From: Mycobacterium sherrisii
GTDB lineage: Bacteria; Actinomycetota; Actinomycetes; Mycobacteriales; Mycobacteriaceae
Assembly (NCBI RefSeq): GCF_002102355.1
Contig: NZ_LQPT01000060.1
Coordinates: forward strand, 1-64,000
Length of the DNA stretch: 64,000 bases
Direction: 5' to 3'
Shown: piece after piece, positions 1 through 7,972 of the stretch
Layout: each line of letters starts with the position of its first letter
Position numbering within the stretch: position 1 is the first letter of the stretch
Program-made: the position numbers and the translations under genes
The notes under the pieces: generated by a model
Told to the model about the DNA's origin: nothing
Seen by the model: only the letters and a program-made list of their open reading frames with translations
Database searches by the model: none

Positions 1-172
1 ACCGGGCCCCCCGAAGGCCCCACCTTCCCCCACCTCGGGCGTCACGCGGTCTGACGTGCGGTTTTGGCAACCGAGTCGGATCGGGTGGCGCGCCGTTGCA
101 CACGCGCGCGGCCTCTTCGCTCGCGCCGGCGTGGCAAATAGTCCACGAAACGCCCCGGCGACACCTCATTTA
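1..172. other. Region upstream of mraZ, no gene seen
   Basis: I see no convincing gene here; the reading frames lack ribosome binding sites and mycobacterial protein signatures. Positions 4-8 (GGGCC) and 16-20 (GGCCC) can form a small hairpin. A CTTCCCCC string lies at 23-30. The stretch probably holds the far-upstream promoter region of the dcw operon, but I could not place a -10/-35 pair with confidence. Confidence 0.4.
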
Positions 173-207
173 TGGGGAGAAGTGGGGGATTGTGGGGTAT
201 GGTGGCT
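173..207 (+). promoter_or_regulatory. MraZ-type operator: four 10-bp-phased TGGGG boxes
   Basis: TGGGG occurs at 173-177, 183-187 and 193-197, and a degenerate TGGCT at 203-207, each start exactly 10 bp after the last. MraZ of other bacteria binds tandem TGGGN boxes separated by 5 bp upstream of its own gene, so this is very likely the autoregulatory MraZ operator of the dcw operon. One helical turn per box puts all of them on one face of the DNA. The array ends about 48 bp before the mraZ start. Confidence 0.75.
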
Positions 208-254
208 GAAGTGTTTGGGCGAGCCGGGAAACGGCCTCGACGGGAGGTGAGCTG

Positions 255-686
255 GTGTTTCTCGGCACCTACACGCCCAAACTCGACGACAAGGGGCGAC
301 TGACGTTGCCCGCCAAGTTCCGCGACGCGCTGGCAGGGGGGTTGATGGTCACCAAAAGCCAAGACCACAGCCTCGCCGTCTATCCGCGGGCGGAATTCGA
401 GCAGCTGGCCCGCCGGGCGAGCAAAACGTCTCGAAGCAACCCGGAAGCCAGGGCGTTCCTGCGCAATCTGGCGGCCGGCACCGATGAGCAGCATCCCGAT
501 GCCCAGGGGCGCATCACCTTGTCGGCCGACCACCGGCGCTACGCGAACCTCTCCAAGGACTGCGTGGTTATCGGGGCGGTCGACTACCTCGAAATTTGGG
601 ATGCCCAGGCCTGGCAGGACTACCAGCAAACGCACGAAGAGAACTTCTCCGCGGCCAGCGATGAAGCACTCGGCGACATCATCTGA
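255..686 (+). CDS. mraZ: Transcriptional regulator MraZ
   Basis: 143-residue protein with two SpoVT/AbrB-type halves: the first around residues 5-50 with [14 protein letters not shown], the second around 78-125 with [15 protein letters not shown]. MraZ is a DNA-binding regulator of the division and cell-wall operon and usually represses it. The GTG start at 255 follows the strong ribosome site GGGAGGTGA (242-250); length fits the family. It is the first gene of the cluster and is preceded by its own phased TGGGG boxes. Identification is secure from sequence and position. Confidence 0.96.
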   Translation: MFLGTYTPKLDDKGRLTLPAKFRDALAGGLMVTKSQDHSLAVYPRAEFEQLARRASKTSRSNPEARAFLRNLAAGTDEQHPDAQGRITLSADHRRYANLSKDCVVIGAVDYLEIWDAQAWQDYQQTHEENFSAASDEALGDII

Positions 687-689
687 GGC

Positions 690-850
690 GCATGCCCGTG
701 CATCGTGGCCTCTGCCCGAACCGACCCTGGCGTACTTCCCCAACGCCTGGTTCGTAGTTTCGGACAGGGACCTCGGTGCAGGGGCGCGTCCTTCCCCAGC
801 GCTGCGGGCCGGCCCGCGTTTCGACGAGTCCCTCCAGATGCGGGGAGGTG
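690..850 (+). ncRNA. Structured leader of rsmH (mraW RNA-like element)
   Basis: The 170-bp gap between mraZ and rsmH holds two hairpins with the same loop. Stem GGCGT (729-733)/ACGCC (743-747) presents CTTCCCC at 735-741. A second stem around 784-787/799-802 presents CTTCCCC at 791-797. GCGGGCC/GGCCCGC (804-817) forms a third. CTTCCCC can pair with GGGGAGG (842-848), the rsmH ribosome site, with one G-U wobble; CCTCC at 831-835 can also pair with GGAGG (844-848). A structured RNA called the mraW motif is known ahead of mraW in Actinobacteria; assigning this stretch to it is my inference. Confidence 0.55.
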
Positions 851-855
851 TTGCG

Positions 856-1896
856 GTGGCCGACGAGCCAGATCACCTAGGGCCGAACGGGTTCGGGCAC
901 GTGCCGGTGCTGCTGCAGCGCTGCGTCGAGCTGCTCACGCCGGCGCTGACCCGCCAGCACCCCGACGGAACCGGCGCGGTGCTGATCGACGCCACCCTCG
1001 GCGCGGGCGGGCACGCGGAGCGCTTCCTGACCGAATTACCCGGGCTGCGGCTGATCGGGCTGGACCGCGACCCCAGCGCCCTGCAGATCGCCCGCGACCG
1101 GCTGGCCCCCTTTGCCGACCGCATCGCGCTGGTGCACACGCGCTATGACGGCCTGGCCGACGCCTTGGCCGAATCCGGTTACGCCGCACACGAATCCGTC
1201 GACGGTGTGCTATTCGATCTGGGCGTGTCCTCGATGCAGCTGGACCGGGCCGAGCGGGGCTTCGCCTACGCGCAGGACGCCCCGCTGGACATGCGGATGG
1301 ATCCCACCTCCGCGCTGACCGCCGCCGACATCGTGAACACCTACGACGAATCCGAACTGGCGAACATCCTGCATCGCTACGGCGAGGAGCGTTTCGCGCG
1401 CCGCATCGCCGCGCGCATCGTGCGCCGCCGCGCCCACACCCCGTTCACCTCCACCGCCGAGCTGGTGGCGCTGCTGTACGAAGCGATCCCGGCCGCGGCC
1501 CGCCGCACCGGGGGGCATCCGGCCAAGCGCACGTTCCAGGCGCTGCGCGTCGCGGTCAACGACGAGCTCGACACGCTCAGGCGCGCGGTTCCGGCCGCGC
1601 TGGCCGCGTTGCGGGTCGGCGGGCGGATCGCGGTGATGTCCTACCAGTCGCTGGAAGACCGGATCGTCAAACGCGCCTTTGCCGACGCGACCGCCTCGCG
1701 CACACCGGTGGATCTGCCGGTCGAGCTGCCGGGCGCCGGCCCGCGCTTCGCGACGCTGACCCGCGGTGCCGAACGCGCCGACGCCGACGAAATCGACCGG
1801 AACCCTCGCAGTGCGGCCGTGCGACTACGGGCCTTGCAGCGGCTGCAGCGCGAGGGACAACCACCGCAGCGGGCGACCGAGAAGGGCGACTCATGA
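856..1896 (+). CDS. rsmH: 16S rRNA (cytosine1402-N4)-methyltransferase RsmH (MraW)
   Basis: 346-residue SAM-dependent methyltransferase that N4-methylates C1402 of 16S rRNA in the ribosomal P site. Visible family signatures are [10 protein letters not shown] near the N-terminus, the SAM-binding [30 protein letters not shown], and [15 protein letters not shown] near the C-terminus. I chose GTG 856 because GGGAGG (843-848) lies 7 bases upstream; ATG 838 is the alternative. The frame stays open far upstream, and some annotations extend it, but that stretch looks like a conserved RNA leader. The stop overlaps ftsL (ATGA). Confidence 0.93.
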   Translation: MADEPDHLGPNGFGHVPVLLQRCVELLTPALTRQHPDGTGAVLIDATLGAGGHAERFLTELPGLRLIGLDRDPSALQIARDRLAPFADRIALVHTRYDGLADALAESGYAAHESVDGVLFDLGVSSMQLDRAERGFAYAQDAPLDMRMDPTSALTAADIVNTYDESELANILHRYGEERFARRIAARIVRRRAHTPFTSTAELVALLYEAIPAAARRTGGHPAKRTFQALRVAVNDELDTLRRAVPAALAALRVGGRIAVMSYQSLEDRIVKRAFADATASRTPVDLPVELPGAGPRFATLTRGAERADADEIDRNPRSAAVRLRALQRLQREGQPPQRATEKGDS

Positions 1897-3146
1897 GAGC
1901 GAAAGCCAAGCGCGAGACGCCGAAACGCCGGGGCGGCACCGACCGCCGCGGCGGGCGTGACGGCGCGGTCCGTATCGGCAGGCGCGGTGCGGCGGACCCG
2001 ACGGCCCGCCGCACCCGCCCGGCGCAGGGTTCGGCGGCCGGCCGCGAGGCCCGGTCGGCCAAGTCCGGTCCGCAGACCAGCCCGCATGCCCGGCCCGTTC
2101 AGCGCTCGGCGCGGCCGACCAGCAGCAGGCAGGCCAAGGCGCGCGCGAAGGCCCGGAAAGCCAAGGCACCCAAAGCTATTCGGCCACGCCTCACGGAGCG
2201 GTTAGCGTTGCGGCTGGCCTCGGTCGAGCTGCGGCCGCAGACGCTGCTGGCCAAAGTTCCGTTCGTGGTGCTGGTCATCGGCGCGCTGGGTGCCGGGTTG
2301 GCGCTGACGCTGTGGTTGTCCACCGACTCCGCCGAGCGGTCCTATCAGTTGAGTGCCGCCCGCGAAAAGACCCGCCTGCTGCAACAGCAGAAGGAGGCGC
2401 TGGAGCGCGACGTCCGCGAGGCGGAGGCCGCGCCGGCGCTGGCCGAGGCGGCCCGCAAGCAGGGCATGATCCCGACCCGCGACACCGCCCACCTGGTCCA
2501 GGACCCCGCGGGGAACTGGGTGGTGGTCGGCACGCCCAAACCGGCCGACGGTGTTCCGCCGCCGCCGCTGAACACGAAGCTGCCCGACGAGGGGCCACCG
2601 TCGCCGAAACCGGCGGCGGCGCCGGAGGTCCCGGTGCGGGTGCAACCCGATCCGGGCGCGGCACTGGTGCCCGGCCGCAGCACGGGGCCGGAGGCGCTGT
2701 TGCGTGCACCGGACGGCTCGACCACGGTGGGCGGCCAGCATCTGCCGCCGGCCACCCCGCCCGTGCCGGGTGCGCCGGGCGGACCGGTCGCCGGGCAGTT
2801 CCCCGGCTTGCTCGCCGCGCCGGGCCTGCCGGCGCCGGGCCTTCCGGGGCAGGGCCTTCCGGCGCAGGGACTGCCGCTGCAGGGGCTGCCGACGCCGGGC
2901 TTACCGATGCCGGCCACGCCCGCCCCCGCCACTGCGATGCCTGCCGAGGTGCCGGTCCCGATCGCCGGGCTGCCGCCCGCGCCGGCCCCCGCCCCGTTGC
3001 CCGCGGAGGTGCCGGTCCCGGTGCAACCGGCTCCCGGACCGCAGGCCGGTGTCCCCGTCCTGCCCGGACTGCCGGGACCGGCCATCGCGGCCCCCGTCGC
3101 GCCGCCCACCGGTGCGGGTCCCGTTGCGGCCCCGGGTGCCCGGTGA
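1893..3146 (+). CDS. ftsL: Cell division protein FtsL, long proline-rich form
   Basis: 417 residues, much longer than the roughly 120-residue FtsL of E. coli but like the long mycobacterial form. About 120 basic cytoplasmic residues (Arg/Lys/Ala-rich) come first, then one membrane segment at about 121-142, a short coiled-coil-like periplasmic part (about 145-185, [19 protein letters not shown]), and a very Pro/Gly/Ala-rich tail from about 205 to the end. FtsL joins FtsQ/FtsB at the divisome and activates septal peptidoglycan synthesis. The ATG overlaps the rsmH stop and its own stop overlaps pbpB (GTGA), so the three are translationally coupled. Confidence 0.85.
   Translation: MRAKAKRETPKRRGGTDRRGGRDGAVRIGRRGAADPTARRTRPAQGSAAGREARSAKSGPQTSPHARPVQRSARPTSSRQAKARAKARKAKAPKAIRPRLTERLALRLASVELRPQTLLAKVPFVVLVIGALGAGLALTLWLSTDSAERSYQLSAAREKTRLLQQQKEALERDVREAEAAPALAEAARKQGMIPTRDTAHLVQDPAGNWVVVGTPKPADGVPPPPLNTKLPDEGPPSPKPAAAPEVPVRVQPDPGAALVPGRSTGPEALLRAPDGSTTVGGQHLPPATPPVPGAPGGPVAGQFPGLLAAPGLPAPGLPGQGLPAQGLPLQGLPTPGLPMPATPAPATAMPAEVPVPIAGLPPAPAPAPLPAEVPVPVQPAPGPQAGVPVLPGLPGPAIAAPVAPPTGAGPVAAPGAR
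2823..2912 (+). repeat. 15-bp tandem repeat in ftsL coding GLPxx pentapeptides
   Basis: Six consecutive 15-bp units encode [25 protein letters not shown] and GLPMP at residues 311-340 of FtsL. A second, dispersed repeat AEVPVP occurs twice just downstream. In-frame tandem repeats of this kind can change copy number without breaking the frame, so the length of the FtsL tail may vary among strains. Confidence 0.8.
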
Positions 3147-5197
3147 GTCGCGGCGAGGACGGTCGCAGCCGCCGGCCCCGCAAGGCCGGCGGCCCGCGTC
3201 GAGGCGCCGGCGTCCGGCAATCGAACCGCCCGGTCAAGCCGGAGCAGGCATCGAACGCCCGGAAAGGCCGGAAAGCCCAGCAGCCCAAGGCTTCCCGTAA
3301 GGACAAGAAGTCCGGGGCGGTGGGCAAGCCGGAGGCCGCACTCGGCCACTCGGCGCGCGCGCGACGCACCCGGCCGGTCGTCGAGGCCACCACGCGCAGC
3401 ACCTCGTTCCTGTTCCGGCATCGGGTCGGCTACACGGTCATCCTGGTGATGATGCTGGTGGCCGGGGCGCAGCTGTTCGTCCTGCAGGTCACCAACGCGC
3501 CGAAACTGCGCGCCCAGGCCGCCGGGCAGCTCAAGGTCACCGACGTCTCCAAGGCCATCCGCGGCAGCATCGTCGACCGCAACAACCAGCAGCTGGCGTT
3601 CACCATCGAATCGCGAGCTTTGACATTTCAGCCCAAGCGAATCCGCCAGCAGCTGGAGGACGAAAGGAAGAAGAACCCCGACGCTCCCGATCCGCAGGCG
3701 CGACTGCGGGACATCGCCAAAGAGGTGGCGGCGCGGCTGAACAACAAGCCGGACTACGCGACCGTGCTCAAGAAGCTGCAAACCGACGACAACTTCGTCT
3801 ATTTGGCGCGTGCCGTCGATCCGGCCATTGCCAGTGCGATCTCGGACAAATACCCCGAGGTCGGCTCGGAGCGACAGGACCTGCGCCAGTATCCGGGCGG
3901 ATCGCTGGCGGCCAACATCGTCGGCGGCATCGACTGGGACGGCCACGGCTTGCTCGGCCTCGAGGACAGCATGGACTCGGTGCTCTCGGGCACCGACGGC
4001 TCGATCACCTACGATCGCGGTTCGGACGGCGTGGTCATCCCCGGCAGTTACCGCAACCGGCACAAGGCGGTCAACGGTTCGACCGTGCAGCTCACCATCG
4101 ACAACGACATCCAGTTCTACGTGCAGCAGCAGGTCCAGCAGGCCAAGAATCTGTCTGGGGCACACAATGTTTCGGCCGTCGTGTTGGACGCGAAGACCGG
4201 TGAAGTGCTGGCCATGGCCAACGACAACACCTTCGACCCGTCTCAGGACATCGGCCGTCAGGGTGACCGGCAGCTGGGCAACCTGCCGGTGTCCTCACCG
4301 TTCGAGCCCGGTTCGGTGAACAAGATCGTCACCGCATCGTCGGTCATCGAATACGGCCTGTCCAATCCCGACGAGGTGCTGCAGGTGCCGGGCTCGATCA
4401 ACATGGGCGGCGTCAACGTGCACGACGCCTGGGATCACGGCGTGATGCCGTACACCACCACCGGCGTGTTCGGGAAGTCCTCCAACGTCGGCACCCTGAT
4501 GCTGGCGCAACGCGTTGGGCCGGAACGGTTTTACGACATGGTCCGCAAATTCGGGCTGGGGCAGCGCACCAACGTCGGGCTGCCCGGTGAGAGCGCCGGT
4601 CTGGTGCCGCCGATCGACCAGTGGTCCGGCAGCACCTTCTCTAACTTGCCTATCGGACAAGGCCTTTCGATGACGTTGCTGCAGATGACGGACATGTACC
4701 AGGCCATCGCCAACGACGGGGTGCGCATCCCGCCGCGCATCATCAAGGCCACCGTCGCCGCCGACGGCACCCGCACCGAAGAGCCGCGCCCCGAAGGGGT
4801 GCGCGTCGTCTCGCCGCAAACCGCGCAGACCGTCCGGGGGATGCTGCGTGCCGTCGTGCAACACGACCCGATGGGCTACCAGCAGGGCACTGGGCCCGCG
4901 GCCGCGGTGCCCGGCTACCAGATGGCCGGCAAAACCGGCACCGCCCAGCAGATCAACCCCGGCTGCGGTTGCTACTTCGACGACGTCTACTGGATCACCT
5001 TCGCCGGGATGGCCACCGTCGACAATCCGCGCTACGTGATCGGAATCATGATGGACAACCCGGAGCGCAACGCCGACGGCACACCCGGACACTCGGCGGC
5101 CCCGCTGTTCCACAACATCGCCGGCTGGCTGATGCAGCGGGAGAATGTGCCGCTGTCCCCCGACCCGGGGCCGCCGTTGACGTTGCAGGTGACCTGA
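3143..5197 (+). CDS. pbpB: Septal peptidoglycan transpeptidase PbpB (PBP3/FtsI class)
   Basis: 684 residues from GTG 3143, which overlaps the ftsL stop. A basic cytoplasmic tail (1-92) is followed by a membrane segment at about 96-117, a dimerisation/pedestal domain, and a penicillin-binding transpeptidase domain. The catalytic motifs are visible: SVNK with Ser391 and Lys394, SSN at 446-448, and KTG at 597-599. This class B PBP crosslinks septal peptidoglycan with the SEDS polymerase FtsW. QLKVTDVSKAIRGSIVDRNN marks the start of the periplasmic part. The frame is open far upstream inside ftsL, but that part is a shadow of ftsL. Confidence 0.95.
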   Translation: MSRGEDGRSRRPRKAGGPRRGAGVRQSNRPVKPEQASNARKGRKAQQPKASRKDKKSGAVGKPEAALGHSARARRTRPVVEATTRSTSFLFRHRVGYTVILVMMLVAGAQLFVLQVTNAPKLRAQAAGQLKVTDVSKAIRGSIVDRNNQQLAFTIESRALTFQPKRIRQQLEDERKKNPDAPDPQARLRDIAKEVAARLNNKPDYATVLKKLQTDDNFVYLARAVDPAIASAISDKYPEVGSERQDLRQYPGGSLAANIVGGIDWDGHGLLGLEDSMDSVLSGTDGSITYDRGSDGVVIPGSYRNRHKAVNGSTVQLTIDNDIQFYVQQQVQQAKNLSGAHNVSAVVLDAKTGEVLAMANDNTFDPSQDIGRQGDRQLGNLPVSSPFEPGSVNKIVTASSVIEYGLSNPDEVLQVPGSINMGGVNVHDAWDHGVMPYTTTGVFGKSSNVGTLMLAQRVGPERFYDMVRKFGLGQRTNVGLPGESAGLVPPIDQWSGSTFSNLPIGQGLSMTLLQMTDMYQAIANDGVRIPPRIIKATVAADGTRTEEPRPEGVRVVSPQTAQTVRGMLRAVVQHDPMGYQQGTGPAAAVPGYQMAGKTGTAQQINPGCGCYFDDVYWITFAGMATVDNPRYVIGIMMDNPERNADGTPGHSAAPLFHNIAGWLMQRENVPLSPDPGPPLTLQVT

Positions 5198-5277
5198 ACG
5201 CGGGCGACGGTGCTAGCGTCGGGGTTCGACAGCGTCTAGGGTTCCGGCGTGATCGCGTGACTGGTCCGAGCGACGCC

Positions 5278-5302
5278 ACCGCGGCTTCCGAACGGCCGCG
5301 GT
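5278..5302 (+). terminator. GC-rich hairpin after pbpB
   Basis: ACCGCGGC (5278-5285) and GCCGCGGT (5295-5302) form a perfect 8-bp stem with a 9-base loop. No T-run follows, so it is at best a weak or L-shaped (U-less) terminator. It sits between the dcw genes and the inserted permease gene. Confidence 0.35.
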
Positions 5303-5335
5303 CATCTGAACGGACAAAAGCCTGGAGGATCTCCG

Positions 5336-6097
5336 GTGGCGCGCCGCGCGTCGCCGAGAAGGTCCGTCATGCTTGCGACAGCCGTTCTGTTCCTCGTTGC
5401 ATTGGCCGCCGGCGCTCTTGGTGGTCTGGTCGGCACCGGATCGTCGCTGGTGCTGTTGCCGATCCTGGTCAGCATGTACGGCCCACGGGTCGCCGTGCCG
5501 GTGATGGGCATCGCGGCGGTGATGGCCAATGTGGGCCGGGTTGCCGCCTGGTGGCGGCAGATTCGGTGGCGTCCCGTACTCGCCTACGCCGTGCCGGGCA
5601 TGCCCGCGGCCGTCGTCGGTGCGAACACCCTGCTGACGATCTCGCAGACCGTGGTCGACGGCGTGCTCGCCGCGTTCTTTCTCGCCATGGTGCCGGTGCG
5701 AAGGATCGTGGCGGCCCGGCGGTGGCGGGTGCGGCTGTGGCAGCTGAGCGTGGCGGGCGTGGTCATCGGCTTTCTCACCGGGATGATCCTGTCGACCGGC
5801 CCGCTGAGCGTCCCGGTGTTCACCGGTTACGGCCTTTCCGGCGGGGCGTTCCTTGGCTGCGAGGCGGCCAGCGCGCTGCTGCTCTACCTGGGCAAGATGG
5901 CCACCTTCGGTCAGTTGGGTGCGCTCACCGGCACCGTCGTGGTGCGCGGGCTGGCCATCGGCGCGGCCTTGATGATCGGCCCGTTCCTGGCCCGCCGGCT
6001 GGTGCGGCGCGTGCAACCGCACACCTACGCGTTGTTGATCGACCTGGTCCTGCTCACCGCCGCCGCCGGCATGGCGGTGGCGACCTGGTCAACCTGA
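5336..6097 (+). CDS. TauE/SafE-family (DUF81) membrane permease
   Basis: 253-residue integral membrane protein with about seven hydrophobic segments and the glycine-rich repeat hallmarks of the TauE/SafE (DUF81) family: ALAAGALGGLVGTGSSLVLL near the N-terminus and a matching VVIGFLTGMILSTGPLSVPV near residue 141. Members export or import sulfonates, sulfite or related anions; the substrate here is unknown. GTG 5336 has TGGAGG 7-12 bases upstream. The gene interrupts the dcw cluster and converges with the monooxygenase gene, overlapping its 3' end by 9 bases. Confidence 0.8.
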   Translation: MARRASPRRSVMLATAVLFLVALAAGALGGLVGTGSSLVLLPILVSMYGPRVAVPVMGIAAVMANVGRVAAWWRQIRWRPVLAYAVPGMPAAVVGANTLLTISQTVVDGVLAAFFLAMVPVRRIVAARRWRVRLWQLSVAGVVIGFLTGMILSTGPLSVPVFTGYGLSGGAFLGCEAASALLLYLGKMATFGQLGALTGTVVVRGLAIGAALMIGPFLARRLVRRVQPHTYALLIDLVLLTAAAGMAVATWST

Positions 6098-7201
6098 CGA
6101 CGCGGCGGCGAAATCGCGGTTGCGGGCCTCGATTTCGTCCTGGGTGGCCGGCACCAAGCGGTCGCCGCCCGGCGCCGCGGTGGCCTGGCAGCGGATGACG
6201 TGCGGACGCTGATCGCGCTCGTATTGCTGCCATGCCCGGTCCAGGTCGCCGGGGTTGTCGCGCAGCGCCCGGGCCAAAAACCAGGTGCCGGTCAGGGCGA
6301 GGCTGGTGCCGCGGCCCGAGAGGTTGGACGCGCAGTGCGCGGCGTCACCGACCAGCACCACCCGGCCGCGATGCCAGGCGGGCATGTCGATCTGGCTGAC
6401 CGAGTCGAAATACAGTTCGGGGTCGCGGGTCGCCGCCTCGATCAGCTCCGGGACCCGCCACCGGTCATGGCCAGCGAACGCATTGGCGAGGATCCGCTGC
6501 TGGGCGTTCAGGTCGTGGTAGTCGTAGTCGATCCAAGTGGACCGAAACATGAAGACGGCCAACGCCTTATCGTTGTAGGCGGCGATGCCGGCGAGGTGCC
6601 CGGGGAAGTTGTACATCGGGTTGGTGCGGCCCTGCGGCGCATAATCGGGCAGGGCGGCCAGCGCGACGTAGAAGCCGAGATGGCGCAGGAACTGCGGTTC
6701 GGGGCCGAAGGTGAGGCGGCGGACCGCGGAGTGCATCCCGTCGGCGCCGACGACCAGGTCGTAACGGTCACGCTCACCCGAGGCGAACACGACGTCGACC
6801 CCGGCGCCGAAGTCGTCGAGCGCGGCGACGGACTGCTCGAAACGCAGCCGCGTCGACGACCCGAGATGCTCGTAAAGGATGCGGGTGAGGTCCTCGCGCG
6901 GGATTTCGATGTCGTCGACCGAGTCATTGATCTGCTGGAGCGGCGGTTCGGCCACGACCGTGCCGGTCCAATCGACGAACTGCACGCGTTCGGTCATGTC
7001 CACCCGGTGGTCGACGATCTCGGCGAGCACACCCATCCGCTCGGCGACGCCGATGGCGACCTCGCCCCGAATGTCGATGGGGGAGCCGTTGACCCGCAGA
7101 TGGTTGGCGCGCTCGACGATGGTGACGTCGTGACCGTCGGCGCCCAGGTCGATCGCCGCGCTCAGGCCCGCGATTCCGGCGCCGGAGACGAGAATGCGCA
7201 T
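6089..7201 (-). CDS. FAD-dependent monooxygenase (PHBH/TetX-like)
   Basis: About 370 residues. The N-terminal dinucleotide-binding motif is ILVSGAGIAGLSAAIDLG, the middle DG motif is DLVVGADGMHSAVRR, and the FAD-ribityl motif is VVLVGDAAHCASNLSGRG. This is the class A flavoprotein monooxygenase layout used on aromatic or polyketide substrates and antibiotics; the substrate cannot be told from sequence. ATG 7201 has GGAAGG about 10 bases upstream; GTG 7210 is possible but abuts that site. It is divergent from a TetR gene with palindromes between them, so the TetR protein probably controls it. Confidence 0.85.
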   Translation of the reverse strand: MRILVSGAGIAGLSAAIDLGADGHDVTIVERANHLRVNGSPIDIRGEVAIGVAERMGVLAEIVDHRVDMTERVQFVDWTGTVVAEPPLQQINDSVDDIEIPREDLTRILYEHLGSSTRLRFEQSVAALDDFGAGVDVVFASGERDRYDLVVGADGMHSAVRRLTFGPEPQFLRHLGFYVALAALPDYAPQGRTNPMYNFPGHLAGIAAYNDKALAVFMFRSTWIDYDYHDLNAQQRILANAFAGHDRWRVPELIEAATRDPELYFDSVSQIDMPAWHRGRVVLVGDAAHCASNLSGRGTSLALTGTWFLARALRDNPGDLDRAWQQYERDQRPHVIRCQATAAPGGDRLVPATQDEIEARNRDFAAASSG

Positions 7202-7225
7202 CGGAGCCACCCCTTCCGGCTATTA

Positions 7226-7263
7226 GATACGTTTTGTATCCTATGACCCTAAGCGCGAGCGCT
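7226..7263. promoter_or_regulatory. Two inverted repeats between monooxygenase and tetR genes
   Basis: GATAC (7226-7230) and GTATC (7236-7240) form an inverted repeat with 5-base spacer. AGCGC (7252-7256) and GCGCT (7259-7263) form another with 2-base spacer. Both lie in the 72-bp divergent intergenic region, the usual place for a TetR operator. I infer that one or both are bound by the adjacent TetR protein. Confidence 0.55.
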
Positions 7264-7273
7264 AGGAAACGCA

Positions 7274-7879
7274 ATGTCTCTTAATTCGACGGGCGGCCCG
7301 CAACGTCGCCGGGGCGCCGCCTTGGAAGAGGCGTTGCTGGATGCCGCCTGGCTGGAGCTGACCGAGCGCGGTTACGACGACCTGACGATCGATGCGGTCG
7401 CTGTGCGCGCCGGCACGAGTCGCGCGGTGCTCTATCGCCGCTGGCCCAACAAGCAGGAGCTGGTGCTCGCCACGCTGGCGCACGAGGTGGGCAAGGATGC
7501 CGTGGTCATGCCCGATACCGGCAGTCTTCGCGGCGACGTCGTCGAGCTGCTCCGGCAGGCCAACAAGCTCCGGGTGGGGTTGGCGACTGCGCTGATGACC
7601 CGGCTGGGCGGTTTCTACCAGCAGACCGGCCGCAGCCTGGCCGACCTCAGGGCGTTCGTCCTGGGCGACCGCGACGCCGTCCTCGAACAAATCATCCAGC
7701 GCGCCATCGACCGCGGCGAAATCCGGCCGCAACAGGTCACCGACCGGATCGCGCGCCTACCGGTGGAGTTGTTCCGGTATGAGATCCTCATGACGCTGCG
7801 GCCGCTGTCCGACGAGGCGATCGAGGAGATCGTCGACACCATCTTTTTGCCTCTGCTCGAGTCGCGTAAGGAGCGGTAA
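7274..7879 (+). CDS. TetR/AcrR-family transcriptional regulator
   Basis: 201 residues. The N-terminal helix-turn-helix domain (about 15-62) is typical of TetR, with ALLDAAWLELTERGYDDLTI, then AGTSRAVLYRRWPNKQELV as recognition helix region. The C-terminal ligand domain is family-variable. It most likely represses the divergent FAD monooxygenase and itself through the palindromes between them; the inducer is unknown. ATG 7274 is preceded by a weak AGGAAA. It is not a cell-wall gene, and with the permease and monooxygenase it forms a three-gene insertion in the dcw cluster. Confidence 0.88.
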   Translation: MSLNSTGGPQRRRGAALEEALLDAAWLELTERGYDDLTIDAVAVRAGTSRAVLYRRWPNKQELVLATLAHEVGKDAVVMPDTGSLRGDVVELLRQANKLRVGLATALMTRLGGFYQQTGRSLADLRAFVLGDRDAVLEQIIQRAIDRGEIRPQQVTDRIARLPVELFRYEILMTLRPLSDEAIEEIVDTIFLPLLESRKER

Positions 7880-7898
7880 CGCGCCCCGTCCGGGCGCG
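7880..7898 (+). terminator. GC hairpin directly after tetR
   Basis: CGCGCCC (7880-7886) and GGGCGCG (7892-7898) make a 7-bp stem with a 5-base loop starting at the base after the tetR stop. No T-run follows, so termination is only possible, not shown. Confidence 0.35.
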
Positions 7899-7972
7899 GG
7901 ACGACGAGCACGGTGCCGGCTCCCCCTCGGTAGGGTGTCATGGCCGATCATGGCGGACGGAGGTGGTGCTCA

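Noticed and set aside
484-855. Upstream in-frame extension of rsmH
   Set aside because: It overlaps mraZ, then runs through a structured leader. GTG 856 has the ribosome site, and the apparent conservation fits an RNA element better.
2345-4165. Long open frame on the minus strand opposite ftsL and pbpB
   Set aside because: It is a shadow of GC-rich codon use; it overlaps two certain genes, has no ribosome site and no family motifs.
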